64,000 nt of DNA from Paenibacillus sp. IHBB 10380 (lineage in GTDB: Bacteria > Bacillota > Bacilli > Paenibacillales > Paenibacillaceae), in the NCBI RefSeq assembly GCF_000949425.1, contig NZ_CP010976.1, forward strand, positions 620,001 through 684,000, read 5' to 3'. The notes under the pieces are model-generated. The model searched no databases and was not told where the DNA came from. It saw only the letters and a list, made by a program, of their open reading frames with translations. The stretch's first letter is position 1; every line of letters starts with the position of its first letter. A program made the position numbers and the translations under genes. Below are positions 19,941 through 29,107 of the stretch, in pieces.

Positions 19941-21158
19941 GTGAAAACAAGTATTGTAATTTTGACCTATAATCAGCTCCACATGACGATTCATTGTCTG
20001 GAGAGTATCCGCCGAAATACCCCTGAGGATTATGAAATTATTGTGATCGACAACGGGTCAACAGATGAGACGGTCACCTATATGAAGACACAGACAGATG
20101 TCATTTTGCATGAGAACACAGAGAACCTCGGCTTTGGTAAAGGCTGTAATCAAGGTATTGAATGCGCCTCAGGTGATCAGATTCTTTTTCTGAATAATGA
20201 TACCATTGTGACGAAGCACTGGCTGGAAAATATGCTAGATGCACTTTATAGCCATGAACGAGTAGGTATGGTGGGTCCCGTAACGAACTATTCTAGTGGT
20301 CATCAGATTATTCCGGTTCCCTATACGGAGTTATCTGGAATAGATGCCTTTGCTGAGAGTTATTGTAAAGAAAATGCTGGAAAGCATCTGGAAGTGCGGA
20401 GGCTTATCGGATTCTGTTTACTAGCTAAGCGGAGTGTTCTTGATGAGATTGGATGGTTTGACGAACAGTTCGGACTCGGGAACTATGAAGATGACGATCT
20501 TTGCTTAAGAGCCATTAGAAAAGGATACTCATTACTCGTTGCCCAAGATTCCTTCATTCATCATTTCGGTCACGCCACGATGAATCAACTACCTACAGAG
20601 GATTTACGTACACTGCTTGATAAAAATGGTAAAAAGGCGACAGAAAAATGGGGTAACAACATTCATCAATTGATTTATAAGCCAGCTATTCGTGTCAGCT
20701 TGTGTATGATTGTGTGTAATGCCGAACCATCCATACGTCATACATTAGTATCCTTAGCAGATCTAGTAGATGAAATCATTATAGTTGATACAGGCTCTAC
20801 AGATCAGACCCTTGAAATAGCTAGTCAATATACACCCCATGTCTTTTCATTTGTTGGTGCTGAGGGGAATCCTATCGCTTACCAGTATGCTTTCGATGTA
20901 GCTACGAATGATTATATTCTTTGGTTACATGCAGGCGATGTATTGGACTGCAAGGAGAAGAGAGAGTTCTCAGGACTGAAGCTCTCGGTAGATAACGAGG
21001 TTAACATTATTACCATGACTGTGGGTGGAGCAACTGAACAACCTTTGCGATATCTAATTCGAAAAGATGGCGGATTTATGCCGTTGGAACATTTGGAGCG
21101 AAATCTTCAGGTGGGGAGTACGCTAGATAGCGGGATTCAAATCAAGCATATGGCATAA
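19941..21158 (+). CDS. Two-domain family 2 glycosyltransferase, second domain degenerate and short
   Basis: The first GT-A domain (residues 1 to about 235) looks complete: SIVILTYNQLHMTIHCLESI, IVIDNGSTDET, LFLNNDT and NYEDDDLCLRA. A second domain begins at about 250 (VSLCMIVCNAEPSIRHTL, IIVDTGSTDQT) and resembles the preceding gene, but its metal site reads LHAGD instead of LDADD. It ends (QIKHMA) where the neighbour reads ITHKK and continues for some 180 residues. The second half is probably catalytically dead or truncated; the folded element starting about 50 bases later may mark the break. GTG start with GAGGTGAGG upstream. Confidence 0.82.
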   Translation: MKTSIVILTYNQLHMTIHCLESIRRNTPEDYEIIVIDNGSTDETVTYMKTQTDVILHENTENLGFGKGCNQGIECASGDQILFLNNDTIVTKHWLENMLDALYSHERVGMVGPVTNYSSGHQIIPVPYTELSGIDAFAESYCKENAGKHLEVRRLIGFCLLAKRSVLDEIGWFDEQFGLGNYEDDDLCLRAIRKGYSLLVAQDSFIHHFGHATMNQLPTEDLRTLLDKNGKKATEKWGNNIHQLIYKPAIRVSLCMIVCNAEPSIRHTLVSLADLVDEIIIVDTGSTDQTLEIASQYTPHVFSFVGAEGNPIAYQYAFDVATNDYILWLHAGDVLDCKEKREFSGLKLSVDNEVNIITMTVGGATEQPLRYLIRKDGGFMPLEHLERNLQVGSTLDSGIQIKHMA

Positions 21159-21204
21159 GGAGATGTTAGGTTAAGGTTCGGCAATAATATAATCTCCCAA
21201 AAAT

Positions 21205-21600
21205 GAGGGTGTTCCAAAAGCCATAAATGGCTGAGGACGCCTTCTTTTTATTAACAAGGAAGAATGGGTGTTCTATAAGCCACTCTGTGAACGGAACGTT
21301 CCTCCAATCGATCTGGTCTCCAAATTTCTGGTTTGAACTCGAGCAGCAGTTGAAATTTGGAGATCAAGCATATGCTTACGGAACAGCTTTCCTTTGGAAA
21401 GCTTTTAGGCGACCAATGCCGCTTTTCCGTAATCGTTTCTTCCTCTATGCTGATTGTAGCGAAGAGGACGGAAATGTCATGGAGAAGCGAAGCGTTCGCC
21501 TTTGTCCCTGAATTTTAACCGCTAACAGCGATATATTGAAAAAAATTTGGAGGCAACAGCGATCGGAAGGACAATCCGTCCGCGTAGCGGTCATTATCAA
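21205..21600. repeat. Highly folded non-coding element with imperfect terminal inverted repeats
   Basis: No convincing protein is encoded. Imperfect outer arms lie at 21298-21327 (from GTTCCTCC to CCAAATTT) and 21543-21572 (from AAATTTGG to GGAAGGAC). Inside are several hairpins: TCTCCAAATTTC/GAAATTTGGAGA (21317-21363), GCTTTCC/GGAAAGC (21386-21402), TTTCCGT/ACGGAAA (21424-21474) and GCGAA/TTCGC (21487-21499). It lies between the shortened glycosyltransferase gene and a truncated araC-type gene, so it is probably a dispersed palindromic element or a structured RNA. Confidence 0.6.
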
Positions 21601-21608
21601 CATTAATT

Positions 21609-21902
21609 TTAGAATCCGTCACGAGTCTGGCTACGATAAGCACGATTATATCCCAGACTGCCACTCATTTGCTCAATGGAGACAGGGTGAGCGAACTGAG
21701 TGGACATATAGAGTATCATTTGCTTCATGGTGCGCTGAACTTGGGACTCAGTCCCAGTTAGACGAGATTGACTAGATAGAATATCTTCTGCTTCTGCAAG
21801 AATGAGGTATAAGTAACCAAGAGAAGCCAGATATGCACTTTCTTTTTTTGGTATAAAAGGCTTCTTGCATCTGGCCAATAGAGGAGCATGTGTTCTATGC
21901 AC
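21609..21902 (-). pseudogene. AraC-family regulator fragment
   Basis: The reverse strand encodes the linker and first helix-turn-helix of an AraC regulator (MILYMSTQFAHPVSIEQM, then SGSLGYNRAYRSQ), then runs out of homology at the edge of the folded element. The ligand-binding N-terminal part and the second helix-turn-helix are absent. A divergent AraC regulator next to galK is a usual arrangement in Paenibacillus-type genomes, so this was probably the galactose-operon regulator. Confidence 0.75.
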
Positions 21903-22560
21903 CTGGGCGTGTCAATCTGATTGGAGAACATATCGATTATAAAGGTGGTTATGTTCTACCCTCAGCACTTGAATTCGGAACGACTCTTATCTTGCGTGAA
22001 AGAGATGACAATAAAATTCATTTTGCTTCTACAAATCTTTCATTTAAGAGTACAATTGATATACATGATATTGGGAAAGTTAAGACAGATGAGTGGATCG
22101 ATTATCCCATAGGTGTCATAGTTGAGTTGAAGAAAATTGCATGCCCATTGACTAAGGTTACGACCTTTTGTTCCATGGTGATATTCCGAACGGCGCAGAA
22201 CATGTTGTGAAAGAGAATCAACGCGTGTTGGATTCTGTTGAGGCCCTAAATGGGAGTGATTTGGTGAAATTTGGACAACTAATGAATCAATCCCATGAGT
22301 CGCTAAGCTTCCTGTATGAAGTAAGCTGCGAGGAACTAGATGTTATGGTAGATGAAGCACAGCGTATTCAAGGAACACTTGGCGCTCGGATGACGGGAGC
22401 AGGCTTCGGTGGAAGCACAGTATCCCTCGTTCATGAAGATTCTGTAGAACAGTTTGTGAAGCAAGTTAGTGAGAATTATAAGACAAGAACGGGACTTGAG
22501 GGTGAGTTCTACGTGTGCGGCGTAGGTGACGGAGTGAAAGAACTAAAGGAGGAGATCTAG
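21881..22560 (+). pseudogene. galK: Galactokinase pseudogene
   Basis: Begins in mid-protein with [19 protein letters not shown], the GHMP-kinase signature, so the first residues are gone. A frameshift lies near 22155: before it the sequence reads LKKIACPLT, after it [14 protein letters not shown] in another frame. At about 22197 the protein jumps from PNGA to [14 protein letters not shown], removing roughly 150 residues including the phosphate-binding loop. The C-terminus (LGARMTGAGFGGSTVSL..) is intact to the stop, directly before galE. It cannot phosphorylate galactose. Confidence 0.92.
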
Positions 22561-22561
22561 G

Positions 22562-23578
22562 ATGGCAATCTTAGTCACAGGCGGAGCAGGATATATTGGT
22601 TCACATACTGTCGCTGCATTATTGGATCTAGGAGAAGAAGTTGTCGTTATTGATAACCTCCAGACTGGACATCGTGAAGCACTTCTTGGAGGTAAGTTGT
22701 ACGAAGGGGATCTACGTGATAAAGCTTTGTTAGCCAAGCTATTCAATGAGAACGAGATTGACGCAGTAATCCATTTTGCAGCTAACTCTCTTGTAGGAGA
22801 AAGTATGCAGAATCCTGTTAAATACTATGATAATAACGTGTTTGGCACGCTGTGTCTGTTAGAAGTTATGGATGCTGCTAATGTTCGTAAAATTGTGTTC
22901 TCTTCCACAGCAGCTACCTACGGTGATCCTGAGAAGGTACCTATTGTGGAAGGAGACCGCACAGAACCTACGAATGTCTACGGTGAAACGAAGCTGATGA
23001 TGGAGCGGATGATGTCATGGTTCGATAAAGTGTTAGGCATTAAATATGTAGCATTACGTTTCTTCAATGCGGCAGGTGCACATGCAAGTGGGCGAATAGG
23101 TGAAGACCATCGTCCAGAGAGTCATCTCATTCCGCTTGTATTGCAAGTAGCGCTGAAGCAACGGGAGAATATCGCTGTGTTCGGCGAAAATTATCCGACT
23201 CCAGATGGCACGTGTGTTCGTGATTATATTCATGTCAGTGACTTAGCAGATGCTCATTATCGAGCTGTAAGCTACTTACGTAATGGTAAAGACAGTAATG
23301 TATTTAATCTGGGTAACGGACAAGGATTCTCTGTGAAAGAAGTCATTGAGACAGCGAAGAAAGTTACGGGTCTTGATATTCCTGTCGTTGTACAGGAGCG
23401 CCGTGCAGGAGATCCAGCTACATTGGTAGCTTCATCTGACAAAGCGCGTAGTGTATTAGGATGGAAGCCCGCTCATGATAGTCTAGATAATATTATTCAA
23501 AGTGCTTGGAGCTGGCACCAATCCCATCCACAAGGTTATGGAGAATGGATTTCAAATCGGGCTTATGCCAGAGAATAG
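22562..23578 (+). CDS. galE: UDP-glucose 4-epimerase
   Basis: NAD-dependent epimerase interconverting UDP-glucose and UDP-galactose. Complete: GGAGYIGSHTVAALL for NAD binding, HFAANSLVGES, SSTAATYGDP, catalytic YGETK, and CVRDYIHVSDLADAH. Length 338 is normal. AAGGAGG lies just upstream. Its neighbours galK and galT are both broken, so it no longer serves galactose catabolism by the Leloir route. It may be kept to supply UDP-galactose or related donors to the adjacent glycan genes. Confidence 0.96.
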   Translation: MAILVTGGAGYIGSHTVAALLDLGEEVVVIDNLQTGHREALLGGKLYEGDLRDKALLAKLFNENEIDAVIHFAANSLVGESMQNPVKYYDNNVFGTLCLLEVMDAANVRKIVFSSTAATYGDPEKVPIVEGDRTEPTNVYGETKLMMERMMSWFDKVLGIKYVALRFFNAAGAHASGRIGEDHRPESHLIPLVLQVALKQRENIAVFGENYPTPDGTCVRDYIHVSDLADAHYRAVSYLRNGKDSNVFNLGNGQGFSVKEVIETAKKVTGLDIPVVVQERRAGDPATLVASSDKARSVLGWKPAHDSLDNIIQSAWSWHQSHPQGYGEWISNRAYARE

Positions 23579-24375
23579 CGACACCTATCGTGACCTGCTA
23601 AATGCCAAAGTGATGGGTCTACTGATGAAGCGTCCATCGGAAGTAATCCAAGAGTTTTAGGATACGTCGGCACAGAGAGGCATTGAAACAGCGACAGACG
23701 GTTTCTATAAATTATCGATAGATTCGAACTACATTTCGGATGGATCGAATTTCTAACAATATTTACTGGAAGCAAGGGACGACGTACGATGACATTGAAT
23801 TGACGATTAACTTGTCTAGGCCAGAAAAGAATCCTAAAGAGATTGCGATGGCTAAGTTACTCCCATCTCCAATTTATCCAAAGTACCAGCTTTGTCGTGA
23901 GAATGTGGGATACTCGGGCAGGGTTAATCACCCTCCACGTTAATATTTGCGTATCATTCTGCTTGAGATGAATAGCGTGCCTTCATTTTTCCAATATTCA
24001 CCTTATGTTTACTATAACGAGCATTGTATTCCATCATGATCATGTGCCTATGGAATTGACAAAGGATACGCTAAAAAGACTAATATCCTTTGTGGACGTT
24101 ATGCCACATTATTTTATTGGATCCAATGCGGATCTGCCCATTGTAGGAGGATCCATTCTAACTCATGAAGGGGGGCACACCTTCGCGATTCAAAATGCAC
24201 CGAAAGAAGCTACATTTACTAACACTCAGTATAGGGGAGTAACAGTTAGTATTGTGAAATGGCCGATATCTGTTTTGCGCCTGACGTCACAAGACAGCAG
24301 TGTATTGCTAGAGAGTGCAATGACATCTATGAATCGTGGAAGCAGTATAGTGACCCGGAGGCTGACATTATAGCC
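23565..24375 (+). pseudogene. galT: Galactose-1-phosphate uridylyltransferase (class 2) pseudogene
   Basis: Pieces of one GalT protein can be read in order across frames: YRDLLNAKVMGLLMKRPSEV ending in a stop at about 23660; SIDSNYI..DRISNNIYWKQGT; INLSRPEKNPKEIAMAKL; CRENVGYSGRVNHPPR; HCIVFHHDHVPMELTKDTL; HYFIGSNADLPIVGGSILTH. The active-site stretch expected after LTH (H-F/Y-QGG) is deleted, reading LTHEGGHTFA. Another frameshift near 24320 precedes YESWKQYSDPEADI, and the last third is missing. The first ~100 residues are also absent. At least four independent lesions are present. Confidence 0.92.
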
Positions 24376-24461
24376 TACACTTGTTCATGAGTGTATAGTA
24401 ATGACCGTTTTTCTTATTTCTGGGAAGACGGTTTGTTTCATATGAGGTGTAAGGCTTATAA

Positions 24462-24556
24462 TGTATAGATTGAACTAAAGTTGTCATCCCCCATGATCTA
24501 TAGATTCTAAAGAAAATCAAGAATAAAAGGGTTTGTTTTTAGTTCATTCTATACAG
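24462..24556. repeat. Inverted-repeat element related to the 13.5-kb pair
   Basis: Arms TGTATAGATTGAACTAAAG (24462-24480) and TTTTAGTTCATTCTATACAG (ending 24556). The core differs from the 13.5-kb copies and is longer. It sits directly upstream of the alcohol dehydrogenase gene. Confidence 0.65.
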
Positions 24557-24599
24557 GATGGCAGGTTATGCAATTATTACAGTGGAGGCGAACTGAGCA

Positions 24600-25763
24600 A
24601 TGAAAGAATTTGAATTTAATAATCCTACTAAGCTGATCTTTGGAAAAGGCAAGCTTGATGCCCTTAGAAATGAAATACCTAAATACGGAACGAAAGTATT
24701 ACTTGTCTACGGTGGCGGAAGTATCAAACGTAGCGGCCTTTATGATAATGTACTGTCTATTCTGAAAGAAATCGCTGTTGAGGTTACCGAATTGAGTGGT
24801 GTTGAACCGAATCCAAGACTAACCACAGTTCATAAAGGTGTAGATCTATGCAAAACCAATGGCATTGAATTAATTCTAGCTGTTGGTGGGGGAAGTGTGC
24901 TCGATTGCGCTAAGGCAATCGCAGTAGGTGCCAAGTATGATGGAGATATGTGGGACTTCTTAGAACGTAAAGCAGCTCCGAAGGCTGCACTTCCACTGGG
25001 AACCGTGTTGACGATGGCAGCAACTGGATCGGAAATGAACGGCGGTTCCGTGATTACGAATGAAGTCACGAAAGAGAAAATGGGTTGGGGCAGTCCTTTC
25101 GCTTATCCAGCATTCTCTATTCTTGACCCCGTTCATACCTTCTCTTTGCCTAAAGATCAGACAGTATACGGTATGGTGGACATCATGTCTCACGTGTTAG
25201 AGCATTATTTCCATCCAGAGAATAACACACAGGTTCAAGATGGATTCTGTGAGACGATTCTGAGAACGGTCATCGAGACAGCCCCTAAGCTTATTGAAGA
25301 CCTTGAGAACTATGAATTGCGTGCTACTGTGATGTACTGCGGCACGATGGCACTAAATGGTGTGCTTAATATGGGAATGTCCGGCGACTGGGCTACACAT
25401 AACATTGAGCATGCGGTATCAGCTGTATATGATATTCCACATGGTGGAGGCTTGTCGATTCTTTTCCCGAACTGGATGAAATATAATCAGAGCGTGGATG
25501 TGGCCCGTTTCAAGCGACTTGCCGTGAATGTGTTCAATATCGATCCAACAGGTAAAAGTGATGAAGAAGTGGGAGCTGAAGGGATCGAAGCACTTCGTCA
25601 TTTCTGGAGCTCCATCGGGGCACCAAGCCGCTTAGCAGATTATGATATTGATGCCAGTGAAATTGAAGTGATGGCAGACAAAGCGATGCGTTTTGGACCT
25701 TTTGGTAACTTTAGAAAACTAAACAAAGACGATGTGATGGAGATTTACAAGATGTCTCTATAA
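24600..25763 (+). CDS. Iron-type alcohol dehydrogenase (butanol dehydrogenase-like)
   Basis: Group III metal-dependent alcohol dehydrogenase of the YugJ/BdhA kind, reducing aldehydes with NAD(P)H. Signatures: [32 protein letters not shown] and [13 protein letters not shown]. Metal ligands are Asp and three His in the [32 protein letters not shown] and neighbouring segments. Length 387 is standard. ATG lies eleven bases after GGAGG. It is monocistronic, with an inverted-repeat element in front and a terminator behind. No link to the glycan genes is evident beyond position. Confidence 0.93.
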   Translation: MKEFEFNNPTKLIFGKGKLDALRNEIPKYGTKVLLVYGGGSIKRSGLYDNVLSILKEIAVEVTELSGVEPNPRLTTVHKGVDLCKTNGIELILAVGGGSVLDCAKAIAVGAKYDGDMWDFLERKAAPKAALPLGTVLTMAATGSEMNGGSVITNEVTKEKMGWGSPFAYPAFSILDPVHTFSLPKDQTVYGMVDIMSHVLEHYFHPENNTQVQDGFCETILRTVIETAPKLIEDLENYELRATVMYCGTMALNGVLNMGMSGDWATHNIEHAVSAVYDIPHGGGLSILFPNWMKYNQSVDVARFKRLAVNVFNIDPTGKSDEEVGAEGIEALRHFWSSIGAPSRLADYDIDASEIEVMADKAMRFGPFGNFRKLNKDDVMEIYKMSL

Positions 25764-25793
25764 TTTGTAATTGCGATGATAGTAATACCATGT

Positions 25794-25832
25794 AAACAGT
25801 GTCTACTTCTTATGGAGTGGGCACTGTTTTTA
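25794..25832 (+). terminator. Terminator after the alcohol dehydrogenase gene
   Basis: Imperfect stem AAACAGTGTCTACT / AGTGGGCACTGTTT followed by TTTTA. Confidence 0.75.
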
Positions 25833-25874
25833 ATTAAGTACAATTTCAATAATGTTATAAACGTAGAAAATAGT

Positions 25875-25900
25875 TGAAACAAAGTAAGCGTTTTAACGTA
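25875..25900 (+). promoter_or_regulatory. Sigma-W-type promoter of the NfeD-flotillin operon
   Basis: TGAAAC (25875-25880), exactly 16 bases, then CGTA (25897-25900): the canonical sigma-W pattern. It lies 33 bases before the NfeD start. The B. subtilis counterpart yuaFGI is a known sigma-W operon. Confidence 0.85.
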
Positions 25901-25932
25901 TACACTATTATAGTTAGACAGGAGGATGAAAG

Positions 25933-26469
25933 ATGGAGGCACTATTCTTGGGCTGCCTAATAGGCGGAGTGCTTTTTGCCATTGTAACTGTACTACTAGG
26001 TGATGTTCTAAGTAGTGCACTTGATGGCATGTTGGATTTCTTGTCGGTGGATTTTTTCAATCCTACGATTGTAGCAGGAGCAGTTACAGTGTTTGGTGGA
26101 ACAGGGGTTTTATTAGTCCGATATAGCGGATTTACTGCCACGCTTATTGTCATTCTATCCATCCTAACTGCTGTATTAATATCGGTTGTTATCTATTTTA
26201 TATATGTTAAGCCTATGGGTAACAGCGAGAATTCAACTGGATACTCAATCCAGGAGATGGTAGGGAGAATTGGGGAAATCACCATCCCAGTACCCATTCA
26301 AGGGTTCGGAGAAGTCATGGTTAAAGTAGGCGCAGGGAATACATTACATATAGCCTCGAGCCTAGAACAAATTAGCTTGTTAGCAGGTACAAGAGTGGTA
26401 GTTGTAGATGTGGAAGACGGAGTTCTATGGGTTACCGAATTTGAAGAGAGAAGAGGAGAGATGGTATGA
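25933..26469 (+). CDS. yuaF: NfeD-like membrane protein (YuaF homologue)
   Basis: Membrane partner of flotillin in bacterial lipid-domain complexes, induced by envelope stress in B. subtilis. Three hydrophobic helices (residues 3-25, about 45-65 and 70-95) precede a C-terminal OB-fold domain of about 75 residues (VGRIGEITIPVPIQGFGEVM..TRVVVVDVEDGVLWV). The N-terminal protease domain of long NfeD proteins is absent, as in YuaF. GGAGG lies upstream. The stop overlaps the start of the flotillin gene by four bases, so the two proteins are made together. Confidence 0.9.
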   Translation: MEALFLGCLIGGVLFAIVTVLLGDVLSSALDGMLDFLSVDFFNPTIVAGAVTVFGGTGVLLVRYSGFTATLIVILSILTAVLISVVIYFIYVKPMGNSENSTGYSIQEMVGRIGEITIPVPIQGFGEVMVKVGAGNTLHIASSLEQISLLAGTRVVVVDVEDGVLWVTEFEERRGEMV

Positions 26470-28010
26470 CATTTGAATCAATACCCGATTATTTGCTTAT
26501 TCCTATCGTTGTTATTGGAGTTATTATTGTGCTTGGCTTGGCATTCTGGGCTAGGTATAAGACGGTTGGACCTGATGAAGCCATGATCGTAACAGGTTCG
26601 TTCCTAGGAAATAGGAATATTTCAGAAGAAGATGGTCGTAGAATTAAGATCGTTCGTGGAGGCGGAGCATTCATTCTCCCGGTATTCCAGCAGTCGCAAT
26701 TTATATCACTTCTCTCCCATAAGCTGGATGTCTCAACTCCGGAAGTATATACGGAGCAAGGCGTGCCTGTTATGGCTGACGGTGTTGCTATAATTAAGGT
26801 GGGAGGATCTATTGAAGACGTAGTGACTGCTTCTGAACAATTCATAGGTAAGCCTGTCGAGTCGCTCAGAGGTGAGGCACAGGAAGTATTGGAAGGTCAT
26901 CTTAGAGCGATCCTAGGTACTATGACCGTTGAAGAAGTTTATAAAAACCGTGACAAGTTTGCGCAAGAAGTGCAGGGTGTAGCTGCACGAGATCTCAAGA
27001 AAATGGGATTACAAATTGTGTCCTTTACGATTAAGGACTTGCGTGATAAACACGGGTACTTAGAGGCTTTAGGTAAACCTCGTATTGCAGCAGTTAAGCG
27101 GGATGCAGAAATTGCTGAGGCGGATGCTGTACGTGATGCACGGATTCAGAAGGCTAATGCAGAAGAGCAGGGACAGAAGGCAGAGTTACTTAGAGATACA
27201 AATATTGCTGAAGCTTCCAAGGAGAAAGAGTTGAAGGTAGCATCTTTTAAGAAAGATCAGGATACAGCAAAGGCAGAGGCAGACCAAGCCTATCATATCC
27301 AAGAAGCACGAGCTAGACAGACGATGGTGGAAGAACAGATGCAGGTAGAATTGGTCCGCAAAAACCGTGAAATTGACTTGCAAGAAAAGGAAATTTTAGT
27401 TCGCCAGATGCAATATGATGCTGATGTGAAGAAGAAAGCAGATGCGGATCGCTATTCCGTTGAGATTGGAGCACAAGCAGATAAGGCTCGAAAAATGCTT
27501 GAAGCGGATGCATTGCAGTACTCCATAGAGACACAGGCAAAAGCATCCGCCGCACAGAAGCGGCTGGACGGTGAAGCGATGGCGGATTCAGAACGTGCGA
27601 GAGGTACCGCAGATGCGGATGTTATTCGGCTTCGTGGGCTTGCTGAAGCGGAAGCCAAAGAGAAGTTGGCCGAAGCATTCCAAAAATTTGGAGAAGCAGC
27701 AGTACTCGATATTGTCGTTAAAATGCTACCTGAATTAGCAGGGCAAATTGCCCGGCCAATAGCTTCTATTGACAAATTAACTGTAGTAGATACAGGAAAA
27801 GGTGAGGGAGCTGCTCGCGTTAGTAATTACGTGACTGAACTTATGTCTACTGCCCCAGAGATGTTGAAGAATGTATCGGGCATTGATATTGAGAATCTGA
27901 TCAAAGGATTTACGCAAAAGAAACCATTCGTACAACCTGCAACGATTCCGGCTGCAGCACAACCGCAGGAAGATTGGGTGAATCTTGAGGCAGGTGCGAC
28001 TAAAGAATAA
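26466..28010 (+). CDS. floT: Flotillin
   Basis: Scaffold protein of functional membrane microdomains. An N-terminal membrane segment (YLLIPIVVIGVIIVLGLAFW) is followed by the SPFH/PHB domain (about 30-220, with VPVMADGVAIIKVGG and VEEVYKNRDKFAQEV). A long charged coiled coil rich in EA repeats follows (about 220-420), then the conserved tail (VVKMLPELAGQIARPIASID). Length 514 matches YuaG/FloT. It is translationally coupled to the NfeD gene and is under the sigma-W promoter at 25875. Confidence 0.96.
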   Translation: MTFESIPDYLLIPIVVIGVIIVLGLAFWARYKTVGPDEAMIVTGSFLGNRNISEEDGRRIKIVRGGGAFILPVFQQSQFISLLSHKLDVSTPEVYTEQGVPVMADGVAIIKVGGSIEDVVTASEQFIGKPVESLRGEAQEVLEGHLRAILGTMTVEEVYKNRDKFAQEVQGVAARDLKKMGLQIVSFTIKDLRDKHGYLEALGKPRIAAVKRDAEIAEADAVRDARIQKANAEEQGQKAELLRDTNIAEASKEKELKVASFKKDQDTAKAEADQAYHIQEARARQTMVEEQMQVELVRKNREIDLQEKEILVRQMQYDADVKKKADADRYSVEIGAQADKARKMLEADALQYSIETQAKASAAQKRLDGEAMADSERARGTADADVIRLRGLAEAEAKEKLAEAFQKFGEAAVLDIVVKMLPELAGQIARPIASIDKLTVVDTGKGEGAARVSNYVTELMSTAPEMLKNVSGIDIENLIKGFTQKKPFVQPATIPAAAQPQEDWVNLEAGATKE

Positions 28011-28014
28011 GGGA

Positions 28015-28052
28015 AAGAGTTCCGGTATGATCCGTGCCGGAGCTTCTTTTTA
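28015..28052 (+). terminator. Terminator after floT
   Basis: Stem AAGAGTTCCGG / CCGGAGCTTCTT followed by a T-run. Confidence 0.8.
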
Positions 28053-28149
28053 ATGAGAAAAACGGTAGTGATACTTCCTGTTATGTTTGACTAATGCTTG
28101 AATTTCTGTTAGGATCATGAAGTTTCAGATTTATTAATGAGGTGCAAAT

Positions 28150-29004
28150 GTGAGTAGCTTACGTGTGTCCAAAGTGTTAAACAATAATGTCATTATTGCG
28201 GATCATCCTAAGTATCAAGAAGTTGTAGTTATCGGTAAAGGAATCGGATATAACCATAAAGCCCTTGATCATTTATCCGCAACATCTGTGGAGAAAATGT
28301 TTATATTGAAGAATCAGCAGGAGCAAGAACAATACAAACAGTTAATTCCTCAGGTTGCTGAGAATTTGATTGAAGTGGTTAATGAAGCTATTCTCTATAT
28401 CAGTAAGAAGTGTCAGGGACCCTTGAACGAACACATACACATCGCGCTAACGGACCATATTTCATTTGCTATTAAGCGGCATGAGCAAGGGATTAGGGTC
28501 ACTAACCCGTTTATGTTCGAGACGAAAGAAATGTATCCTGAAGAGTATCAATTGGCAGAGTATGTGGTAGATTTAATCCGCAACAAAATAGGTGTAGAAT
28601 TAGAGCAGGATGAAGTTGGTTTTGTGGCATTACATATTCATAGCGCTCTCACAGATCAACATATCACAGAGGTTAAGAAACACTCTGAGCTTGTGGCTCG
28701 ATTGGTCGATTTAATTGAAACCAACATGGATTATCATATCCCGCGTGCTTCATTAGATTATTCTAGACTACTCACTCATTTGAGGTTTGCTCTAGAACGG
28801 ACGAGAAGGGGAGAGACTGAACTAAAGATTAGTTCATTGGATAAGTTGCTGCATGATCAATATCCCGAATTGTATTCACTGGCATGGAAATTGACCAAGG
28901 TGATGGAGAAGAGTTTGCATAAGCCGGTTTATCCTTCAGAAGTTAGTTATTTAACGATCCATCTTCAACGATTAGCGCAGAAAAAAGAGAACAACGAGAA
29001 CTAA
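28150..29004 (+). CDS. glcT: Transcription antiterminator of the glucose PTS (BglG/LicT family)
   Basis: RNA-binding regulator that prevents termination in the ptsG leader when glucose is present. The N-terminal CAT RNA-binding domain covers about residues 1-60 (VSKVLNNNVIIA, VVVIGKGIGYNHKALDHL). Two PRD domains with phosphorylatable His follow (LNEHIHIALTDHISFAIKR; HIHSALT). GTG start with GAGGTG upstream. The next gene is ptsG, and a hairpin able to terminate lies between them, exactly as expected for GlcT control. PRD phosphorylation by the PTS proteins encoded next door sets its activity in known homologues. Confidence 0.95.
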   Translation: MSSLRVSKVLNNNVIIADHPKYQEVVVIGKGIGYNHKALDHLSATSVEKMFILKNQQEQEQYKQLIPQVAENLIEVVNEAILYISKKCQGPLNEHIHIALTDHISFAIKRHEQGIRVTNPFMFETKEMYPEEYQLAEYVVDLIRNKIGVELEQDEVGFVALHIHSALTDQHITEVKKHSELVARLVDLIETNMDYHIPRASLDYSRLLTHLRFALERTRRGETELKISSLDKLLHDQYPELYSLAWKLTKVMEKSLHKPVYPSEVSYLTIHLQRLAQKKENNEN

Positions 29005-29018
29005 CTTCAGATTAGGTA

Positions 29019-29047
29019 TTGAATATGCAAATAAAAAGTGCTAGAAT
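29019..29047 (+). promoter_or_regulatory. Sigma-A promoter of ptsG
   Basis: TTGAAT (29019-29024), 17-bp spacer, TAGAAT (29042-29047). It lies 61 bases before the antitermination hairpin. Confidence 0.75.
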
Positions 29048-29107
29048 GGATTCGTATTTAACAATTAAATACTTCATTTAATTATACGTGTCACTGATTC
29101 GATCAGG

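Noticed and set aside
25883..25896. cre site inside the sigma-W promoter
   Set aside because: GTAAGCGTTTTAAC has partial similarity only, and the bases are already explained as promoter spacer.
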